From JAUVXY01 sp964392345 (lineage in GTDB: Bacteria > Actinomycetota > Humimicrobiia > Humimicrobiales > Humimicrobiaceae), in contig CAYMPQ010000059.1 in assembly GCA_964392345.1 (NCBI GenBank), forward strand, positions 1-10,741: a DNA stretch of 10,741 bases, written 5' to 3'. Below the pieces are notes generated by a model that was not told the DNA's origin, ran no database searches, and worked only from the letters and a program-made list of their open reading frames with translations. Shown here in pieces: positions 6,124-10,741 of this stretch (position 1 is the first letter of the stretch; every line of letters starts with the position of its first letter). A program made the position numbers and the translations under genes.

Positions 6124-7344
6124 TTATAAAGTTTCCTGCAGCAGCTTTTTCACATATTTTGATATAGCCAGAGAAGAAGTTAGCCCTGGAGAATCTATTC
6201 CTACTAAATTTATAAGGTCAGGATATCCTGGATCCCTTTCTATGACAAAATCATACCAGTCTTTCAACTTGGACCTTATACCTGCCTGATGCAGGCTGAT
6301 ATCTTCCAGTGCCAGGTTTGGAAAAAATGGTTTTACCATTTCCAGATAATACTTCTCTTTTCTTTCCTGGCGGTAGTCTTCTTTGTCCTGTGGTTTTGAA
6401 TAAGCAGGCCCAATTGTGACTGTATCTCCAATTATGTAATTACTGCCTCTTATATCAAATGTTGGTGTAAGATGCACGCCCACAGATTTATTTACTTTTC
6501 CTGCCATGAATTGTCTTTGAAATTCTTTAAAAGTCACCTTTAGCTTTTCACCTCCAGGAAGATACCCGCATGGCACAGGGTAAACATTTAATCCTTTCAT
6601 AAATATATTTTCTCTCTTACTTTTATAAAATCTTGCATATTCCCCTTTCACAGGATCCATTAGATACGGGCTTTCCAGATTTACCATCTCAGCTATTTCA
6701 TCAGAATACAGGCCGGCAGCATTTATAAGATACCTGGTTTTAAATGTCTCGGTTTCTGCAGCTGATGCTATCTTAATTTCAAAGCCGCCATTTCCGGGTT
6801 TAATATCAATAACCTTATTGCCTGTTAAAAACATTGCTCCTGCAGATTCTGCATACCTGTACAATCTGTCAACCAGGCTGGTGGCATCTACGATCCCGGA
6901 TGAAGGAACATAAAGAGCAGAAACAACTTTAATATTTGGTTCATATAATTTTGCCCTTTTCCCATCCATTATTTCGATATCTGGTACATTATTGCTAACA
7001 CCAATGCTGTATACATCTTCAAGATACTCCTCTTCCATGGAATCTGTTGCTACCACTAGCTTTCCTGTTTTCTTGCAGGGAATATCATGTTTGGCACAGA
7101 ACTCATAAAGCAGTCTGTTTCCTTCAACGCATAGCCTTGCTTTAAGCGGACCAATATTTTTTGGATAATAAATTCCAGCATGTATTACCCCGGAATTTCT
7201 TGAAGATTGGTTCTCGCCTTTTATCTGATTGTTTTTTTCTATTACTACCAAATCTTCCCATCTGGAATCTTTGGAAAGCTCGTAGGCAACTGCACACCCT
7301 ATAACCCCTCCACCAATGATAGTAATCTGGACTTCTTCTGACAT
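6124..7344 (-). CDS. lhgO: FAD-dependent oxidoreductase, L-2-hydroxyglutarate oxidase-like
   Basis: Probably oxidises L-2-hydroxyglutarate, or a similar 2-hydroxy acid, to the 2-oxo acid using FAD. The 406 residues start with the dinucleotide-binding motif IIGGGVIGCAVAYELS (9-24), followed by SSRNSGVIHAGIYYPKN (47-63). That pattern, with its histidine, is typical of LhgO/L2HGDH-type flavoproteins. Further marks are YVPSSGIVDATSLV, NAAGLYSDEIAEM, GVHLTPTFD and the C-terminal NLVGIDSPGLTSSLAISKY. Related DAO-family enzymes, including GlpA-like dehydrogenases, share the fold, so the exact substrate is uncertain. The start has only a weak ribosome-binding site (AAAAGG, 10 bases upstream). The ABC ATPase gene follows 118 bp downstream on the same strand, and both lie between the 101-bp repeats. 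Confidence 0.8.
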   Translation of the reverse strand: MSEEVQITIIGGGVIGCAVAYELSKDSRWEDLVVIEKNNQIKGENQSSRNSGVIHAGIYYPKNIGPLKARLCVEGNRLLYEFCAKHDIPCKKTGKLVVATDSMEEEYLEDVYSIGVSNNVPDIEIMDGKRAKLYEPNIKVVSALYVPSSGIVDATSLVDRLYRYAESAGAMFLTGNKVIDIKPGNGGFEIKIASAAETETFKTRYLINAAGLYSDEIAEMVNLESPYLMDPVKGEYARFYKSKRENIFMKGLNVYPVPCGYLPGGEKLKVTFKEFQRQFMAGKVNKSVGVHLTPTFDIRGSNYIIGDTVTIGPAYSKPQDKEDYRQERKEKYYLEMVKPFFPNLALEDISLHQAGIRSKLKDWYDFVIERDPGYPDLINLVGIDSPGLTSSLAISKYVKKLLQETL

Positions 7345-7723
7345 TGCTTAAAACCTTTTTATAGCTTATTTAACAAATTTTTACTTTTTTTATTTTCCTT
7401 ATTATTGAGTTTCTTTTTAATTTTTTTCATTCTTTAGTTCTCTCAAGGCATCAGTAGACATCCATCTGGCACTTTTTGAATCAAGCCATGACTACTTCAC
7501 CACACACATTCTATGAATCAAAATCACTTACCTATTCTTTGATAATTCTAATGCCATAAACATTATCTTGTACGTTAAAGAGTGGTTTTATTGTTAAACA
7601 ATGATACTGGTTTAAAACTAAATTTCATATAGTACTCTGCATGCCCTGCAACAATTACAGACTTGAGTTTAAGATCCCGCATTTTTCTAAACTTTTTATT
7701 ACAAAGGTTCGAATTGGTATCAC
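7345..7723. other. Intergenic region without a recognisable gene
   Basis: AT-rich spacer upstream of the oxidoreductase gene. T-rich runs on the plus strand fill 7378-7430. On the minus strand, 7417-7491 could encode 24 residues (SWLDSKSARWMSTDALRELK and four more) ending in TAA, but an in-frame stop precedes it and it has no start. It may be the decayed 3' end of a lost gene. I see no RNA, repeat or promoter I can support. Confidence 0.5.
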
Positions 7724-7744
7724 TGGCGGAGAGAGAGGGATTTG
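7724..7744 (-). repeat. Second copy of the tRNA-Ser 3' end
   Basis: These 21 bases are identical to 7887-7907, the last 21 bases of tRNA-Ser(GGA): part of the T loop, the T-stem and acceptor 3' strands, G73 and CCA. The copy is in the same orientation and 142 bp beyond the intact tRNA. The match stops in the T loop, where the intact gene continues with AACCC. It behaves like the outer half of a target duplication around the block 7745-7886. Confidence 0.8.
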
Positions 7745-7886
7745 TTCTTTCGTCTCACTTCGTTCGCTGCAGAGACGCAGACTCCCTCGCCTTCGTCTCA
7801 GTCCGTCTTTTCAAATCCAGCAAACATGGATCCACCATGTTTGCACTTATTGGTTCCAATATGTTTGGAATTTTACTTTGCTTTGC
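7745..7886. repeat. Palindrome-rich tRNA-Ser-associated element, 142 bp
   Basis: The block lies between two direct copies of the tRNA-Ser 3' end. It contains GAGACG/CGTCTC three times in alternating orientation (7748-7796), the arm CAAATCC (7812-7818) that is inverted to GGATTTG of the flanking tRNA copy (7738-7744), a 10-bp hairpin (7820-7844) and a 6-bp hairpin TTCCAA/TTGGAA (7854-7870). The first 60 bp are clearly richer in GC than the surroundings. Its last 34 bp recur after tRNA-Ser(CGA). It encodes no credible protein. It could be a small non-autonomous mobile repeat or a duplicated tRNA trailer. Confidence 0.6.
7820..7844. repeat. 10-bp perfect hairpin inside the tRNA-Ser-associated element
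   Basis: GCAAACATGG and CCATGTTTGC enclose the 5-base loop ATCCA. No T run follows on either strand, so it is not a typical terminator. It is the strongest structural feature of the element. Confidence 0.75.
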
Positions 7887-7978
7887 TGGCGGAGAGAGAG
7901 GGATTTGAACCCTCGAGGCAGCTTGCGCCACCTACACGCTTTCCAAGCGTGCGCCTTCAGCCACTCAGCCATCTCTCC
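7887..7978 (-). tRNA. tRNA-Ser(GGA)
   Basis: A class II tRNA on the minus strand. The acceptor stem is GGAGAGA/UCUCUCC, the anticodon stem CACGC/GCGUG holds the loop UUGGAAA (anticodon GGA, reading UCC and UCU), the long variable arm AGGUGGC-GCAA-GCUGCCU has two G-U pairs, and the T arm is GAGGG-UUCAAAU-CCCUC. The discriminator is the expected G and CCA is encoded. It shares its acceptor and T arms with tRNA-Ser(CGA). Part of it is duplicated at 4690-4750 and its 3' end at 7724-7744. Confidence 0.97.
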
Positions 7979-8018
7979 ACGCTTTCAATTTTTAACTTTA
8001 ACATTATAGCACACTTAC
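7918..8018 (-). repeat. 101-bp direct repeat, copy 2
   Basis: The partner of 4690-4790, covering the 5' part of the intact tRNA-Ser(GGA) and its promoter region. Deletion between the copies would remove about 3.2 kb and leave only a truncated tRNA gene. Confidence 0.85.
8003..8008 (-). promoter_or_regulatory. Extended -10 promoter of tRNA-Ser(GGA)
   Basis: TGCTATAAT on the minus strand is a perfect extended -10 (TGnTATAAT). It predicts a start about 15-20 nt before the mature tRNA 5' end. No -35 at standard spacing is convincing. The duplicated copy at 4775-4780 has one change in this box. Confidence 0.65.
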
Positions 8019-8135
8019 CAGAGATGGGCGCAATAGCGGCTGCATGGATAGCATTTTTTTTGTAAAAAAATTTTATACTTTTGCATGGTAAATAGTATAA
8101 TATTAAGGTAGTTATTTCTTATAATAAGCACTAAA

Positions 8136-8195
8136 ATGATAAATCCAAAAAGCGAAGGAATAATATTAGAAAAAAGTAATTTAGATTTTAATTAA
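8136..8195 (+). pseudogene. 19-codon fragment resembling a GH130-type glycosidase N-terminus
   Basis: ATG to TAA encodes MINPKSEGIILEKSNLDFN. From memory, KxEGIILExxNLxFE is how several GH130-type (mannoside phosphorylase-like) proteins begin, usually continuing to VLNP; that continuation is absent here. There is no Shine-Dalgarno sequence. It ends 45 bp before a GT4 glycosyltransferase gene, a family often found beside GH130 genes. It may be the stub of a deleted gene, or a chance ORF. Confidence 0.25.
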
Positions 8196-8226
8196 AGAAA
8201 GAGACAATATAAATAAGTTAATTATA

Positions 8227-8232
8227 TATAAA
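8227..8232 (+). promoter_or_regulatory. Possible -10 box of the first glycosyltransferase gene (leaderless)
   Basis: TATAAA ends eight bases before the ATG, which has no Shine-Dalgarno sequence. Use of this box would start transcription at or beside the ATG. A second TATAAT at 8096-8101 would instead give a long leader of about 135 nt. The region is very AT-rich, so chance matches are likely. Confidence 0.3.
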
Positions 8233-8240
8233 ATTTTTAA

Positions 8241-9479
8241 ATGGCTAGAAGAAAACCAAGACCAATAGTACTTATATCAAGCTACTATCCCAGACTATGC
8301 GGCATTGCTACGTTTTGTGAAGAAGCCAGGGAATTTATAAGGAAAGCTTACCCTGAGAGAGACGTGCTGGTAATCAGCCATACTGATGGGTCTGGAGATG
8401 GCGTATATCCTATAATTGATACTTCAAATCGTTTCTGGTGGAGACCAGTCGCAAGAAAAATTAAAAAATTAGACCCATATGTTGTGCATGTTGAGCATGA
8501 GTACGGCCTATACGAACATGTAGATAAAAGAGGAATCGGGGATAGAAATCAGGGTTTTATTGAATTTCTTGGCTCTATAAATGAATTTCCCATAATAGTT
8601 GAACCACACACCGTTCATGGAAGACTTAAAAACTTTGAAGAAAATTTTATTTATCAGTTGTGTGAAGAAGCCGACATAGTTTTGTTTAAAAGCGATTACC
8701 AAAAGTGGAGGCTAAACTGGGCGTTTACCCAGAAAGGCTGGCCAATGCCCAGGAACATTATGATTGTTCCTCATGGAGCTAGGCCTGACAAATACTGTGA
8801 TGAAAAAGAAATACTCGGATTTAAAAAAGAGATGGGTTTAGATAAAATTGAATATTTAAGCAATAATCTGGTTGGTCTTATAGGCTGGATCCAATCTAAT
8901 AAGAAATGGGATATTTTAACTTCAATGTGGGAAGATATCGTAAAAGAGATTAAACTTGCAACCGGTGAACCCTGGGATTTGCTTGCTGCAGGTTCTATGA
9001 GGGATGAAGCACACTTGGAAGATTATGAGAAATATAGAAAAGGGATTGAAATCTTGGAAAGAAAAGGAATTGCACATTATTATGAATTTATTCCCAGAGG
9101 AGATATTTATTATAAGGTAATGGCAGTATGTAATTTTATTGTACTTCCTACTGTAGATGAAACTCAATCAGGCACCCTTGCAAGGATAATCGCTTTAAAT
9201 AAGCCTTTTATAACTACAGCGCCTTTGGAGGGATTGACAGCCCAGGCTCTTGAAAGTGAAGGTGGGCTTTTATTTACCAACAAACAAATGTTAAAAGAAA
9301 AAGTAATCCGGCTGGCATGTGATAAAAGATTAAGAAAAGAATTATCCAAAAATCTTAAAAGATATTTAAATGATGTAGTATCCTGGGAAGTAATTGCTCA
9401 AAAATATAAAAAAGCTTATAAGTTTGCAAGACTTAAAAAAATATCAGGCCGGGAAATAAATTTTCCTCCTGAATTTTAG
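8241..9479 (+). CDS. GT4-type glycosyltransferase with N-terminal CGIATF motif
   Basis: A predicted cytoplasmic GT-B fold glycosyltransferase of family GT4, moving a sugar from a nucleotide donor. In order: SSYYPRLCGIATF (13-25) in the acceptor-side domain, HVEHEYGLYE (83-92), PHTVHG (122-127), PHGARPDKY (177-185) at the domain link, GLIGWIQSNKKWD (212-224) opening the donor domain, then LPTVDETQSGTLARIIALNK (302-321). The EX7E-like site keeps the first glutamate (E307), but the second position is arginine (R315). The C-terminal SWEVIAQKYKKAY is typical of GT4 proteins. Acceptor and product are unknown; possible roles are exopolysaccharide, glycolipid or compatible-solute synthesis. It is convergent with a shorter relative at 9604-10647. 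Confidence 0.82.
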   Translation: MARRKPRPIVLISSYYPRLCGIATFCEEAREFIRKAYPERDVLVISHTDGSGDGVYPIIDTSNRFWWRPVARKIKKLDPYVVHVEHEYGLYEHVDKRGIGDRNQGFIEFLGSINEFPIIVEPHTVHGRLKNFEENFIYQLCEEADIVLFKSDYQKWRLNWAFTQKGWPMPRNIMIVPHGARPDKYCDEKEILGFKKEMGLDKIEYLSNNLVGLIGWIQSNKKWDILTSMWEDIVKEIKLATGEPWDLLAAGSMRDEAHLEDYEKYRKGIEILERKGIAHYYEFIPRGDIYYKVMAVCNFIVLPTVDETQSGTLARIIALNKPFITTAPLEGLTAQALESEGGLLFTNKQMLKEKVIRLACDKRLRKELSKNLKRYLNDVVSWEVIAQKYKKAYKFARLKKISGREINFPPEF

Positions 9480-9522
9480 TTTCCAACAAATTATATAAAT
9501 ATAAGGATTTTTAGGCTATAAA

Positions 9523-9603
9523 TTAAAATGTCGGAATTCCTGTGGGGTAATTATTACTGATGGTACGCTGATAGACACCTACAGTTTTTTTACCTACCAT
9601 TTC
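9523..9603 (-). other. In-frame extension after the second glycosyltransferase stop
   Basis: Directly after the TAG of the second glycosyltransferase gene, the same frame stays open for 26 codons, including an ATG at 9598-9600 that begins MVGKKTVGVYQRTISNNYP and ends in TAA. AGGA lies too close to that ATG to be a good ribosome-binding site. I do not recognise the peptide. It is either readthrough sequence, a tiny gene or chance. Confidence 0.2.
9568..9591 (+). terminator. Candidate intrinsic terminator of the first glycosyltransferase gene
   Basis: CTG(A)TAG and CTACAG form a 6-bp stem with one bulge around the loop ACAC, followed directly by seven T. An outer pairing ATGGTA (9560-9565) with TACCAT (9595-9600) also encloses it. 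It lies about 90 bp after the stop of the plus-strand gene, in the gap between convergent genes. Confidence 0.45.
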
Positions 9604-10647
9604 CTATAAAAGCTGCTCATTTACTAATTTCAGTGCTGCTGACGATAATTTATTTTTTAAATTATTATCGGTTAAAATTTTGACAATATTTTCTACATAG
9701 TCTTCATCGGTTAACGACATGAATCCGCATTTTGCTTTTTTAAAAGTTTCTTCAAATACCCTGATTCCTGAAGTAACCAAAGGTATGCCAAAAGCTAATA
9801 AATGGGCCATAATTCCACTTTGGCTGCTAATTTTATAGGGCAGTGCTGCTGCATCTGCGCTGCATATTATAGTATCAAGAGTATCTTTAGAAAATTCTCC
9901 TTTTATATATTTTATGCTATCAGCTGCTGCTGAATTTTTTATCATTTCCACAATCTTATCCGTATACTCAGAGCACTCATTCATTCTGTTATCTCCTGCA
10001 ACAATCAAAAGAGCGTCAGGCACCTGTTTTTTAATCTGGGGCATTATTTTTATAATCTGTTCAAAGTTTTTACTGGGCCTGAAATAACCTAAAAGAAGAA
10101 TTGTCTTCCTGCCTTGAACACCCATTTTGTGTTTAGCATCTTTGATGAAGTTAACCTTCCTAACCCCATGGGGAATAACAAAGATATTATCAAACCTGGA
10201 TATATTTTTAAAAATACTTTCTTTCTGGTAATCTTCATGGACAATAACAGCATCACTTGCCCTTATAACAGCTTCAATTATTATGCGGCTATCATATGCA
10301 AGATTTTCATATACGGTGTGAAGTGTTGTAACTACCGGAATTCTTGATAATTTAAACATATATATAAGCGGAAGTACATTTACTCCCCTATGAGATCCGA
10401 ATAGCCCGAATTCATGCTGAATATGCACTATATCCGGGTTAAATTTAATCATAGTCCGAAAAATCTTGTAGGCTAAGTCTGGATCCTGGCTATTGTAAAC
10501 AGGATGGACATTTTCTCCCTCTGCGCCGTATTCGCTTACTATATGTACAACATTTTCTAACTTCTTTAGCTCATCTATCAGAAAGCTGCTGTAAGTTGCA
10601 ATTCCACACTGTATGGGAGGGTAAGTAGAGATAACCCCAATTCTCAT
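9604..10647 (-). CDS. GT4-type glycosyltransferase, shorter paralogue with CGIATY motif
   Basis: A predicted GT-B glycosyltransferase of 347 residues, related to the gene at 8241-9479. Shared blocks are STYPPIQCGIATY (7-19), DIVHIQHEFGLFG (72-84), LHTVY (109-113), VIPHGVRK (157-164), LLLGYFRPSKNFE (184-196) opening the donor domain, and LPYKISSQSGIMAHLLAFGI (269-288). Neither acidic position of the usual EX7E site is present (S274 and H282 by alignment to the first protein), so activity or donor use may differ. The C-terminus stops before the usual final SWxxIAxKY helix. GGGAG eight bases before the ATG supports the start. Acceptor, donor and pathway are not identifiable here. Confidence 0.8.
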   Translation of the reverse strand: MRIGVISTYPPIQCGIATYSSFLIDELKKLENVVHIVSEYGAEGENVHPVYNSQDPDLAYKIFRTMIKFNPDIVHIQHEFGLFGSHRGVNVLPLIYMFKLSRIPVVTTLHTVYENLAYDSRIIIEAVIRASDAVIVHEDYQKESIFKNISRFDNIFVIPHGVRKVNFIKDAKHKMGVQGRKTILLLGYFRPSKNFEQIIKIMPQIKKQVPDALLIVAGDNRMNECSEYTDKIVEMIKNSAAADSIKYIKGEFSKDTLDTIICSADAAALPYKISSQSGIMAHLLAFGIPLVTSGIRVFEETFKKAKCGFMSLTDEDYVENIVKILTDNNLKNKLSSAALKLVNEQLL

Positions 10648-10655
10648 TGTTGCTA

Positions 10656-10660
10656 CTCCC
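10656..10660 (-). promoter_or_regulatory. Ribosome-binding site of the second glycosyltransferase gene
   Basis: GGGAG, within AAAGGGAG, eight bases before the ATG. It contrasts with the first glycosyltransferase gene, which has no such site. Confidence 0.7.
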
Positions 10661-10703
10661 TTTTTAATGTTTTTTTAAATATATCATACAGAAATAATAA
10701 TCT

Positions 10704-10729
10704 ACTTATATAATATACTTATATAATAT
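10704..10729. repeat. 13-bp tandem repeat, two units
   Basis: ACTTATATAATAT occurs twice back to back in the AT-rich region upstream of the second glycosyltransferase gene. Each unit contains TATAAT on the plus strand, so they could be -10 boxes for a gene to the right, or simple AT-rich duplication. Confidence 0.6.
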
Positions 10730-10741
10730 TTTAAAAAGAAC

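Noticed and set aside
7417..7491. Minus-strand protein-like stretch of 24 residues ending in TAA
   Set aside because: It has no start codon in a useful place, an in-frame stop directly upstream and no recognisable family; I kept it only as a note on the intergenic region.
7703..7714. AAAGGTTCGAAT, resembling a tRNA T loop on the plus strand
   Set aside because: There is no complementary T stem, acceptor or anticodon arm around it.
7854..7870. TTCCAA/TTGGAA hairpin as a tRNA-Ser terminator
   Set aside because: The stem is only 6 bp and is not followed by T residues in the direction of tRNA transcription; the T-rich side lies on the opposite strand.
7641..8065. Three overlapping plus-strand ORFs of 81-122 codons
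   Set aside because: They run antisense through tRNA-Ser(GGA) and its repeat; the translation with REGFEPSRQLAPPTRFPSV is the usual false product of reading a serine tRNA backwards.

Overview
The window is AT-rich bacterial chromosome with no phage, plasmid, transposase or CRISPR genes. The left third carries a conserved housekeeping block, all on the minus strand: a 271-nt SRP RNA with an Alu domain, then dnaX, ybaB, recR and tRNA-Ser(CGA). This is the arrangement familiar from Bacillus (scr-dnaX-yaaK-recR with a nearby tRNA-Ser). The Alu-type SRP RNA, low GC and gene order suggest a Bacillota-like or low-GC Gram-positive-like lineage, possibly an uncultivated one. The window alone does not fix the phylum.

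Layout: 1-126, end of a repeat and tRNA-Ser(CGA). 177-2985, recR, ybaB and dnaX, which handle recombination and replication; ybaB starts at TTG one base after the dnaX stop. 3058-3328, SRP RNA with its own -10 box. 3489-4667, a plus-strand MFS exporter of the fosmidomycin-resistance type. 4690-4790, a broken copy of a tRNA-Ser(GGA) gene with its promoter. 4905-7344, minus-strand genes for an orphan MalK/UgpC/MsmK-type ABC ATPase and an L-2-hydroxyglutarate oxidase-like flavoprotein. 7724-8018, the intact tRNA-Ser(GGA) with a palindrome-rich repeat at its 3' end. 8241-10647, two convergent, related GT4 glycosyltransferases sharing an N-terminal CGIAT motif.

The most unusual DNA is around the serine tRNAs. 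The same downstream sequence follows both tRNA-Ser(CGA) and tRNA-Ser(GGA). At the GGA locus this 142-bp block lies between two direct copies of the last 21 bases of the tRNA, as if a small element had gone into the tRNA 3' end. Separately, a 101-bp stretch (tRNA-Ser(GGA) 5' part plus promoter) is repeated at 4690-4790 and 7918-8018 in the same orientation, bracketing the ATPase and oxidoreductase genes. Together these point to an unclassified tRNA-Ser-associated repeat and a possible small island.

Other points: two A8 runs in dnaX where a -1 slip gives an almost immediate stop, which would make a gamma-like short form; an ABC ATPase without the switch histidine and with LSAGH in place of LSGGQ; a hairpin with the ribosome-binding site in its loop before that ATPase; possible leaderless starts for the MFS and first GT4 genes; and a 19-codon fragment before the first GT4 that resembles the start of a GH130-type glycosidase.
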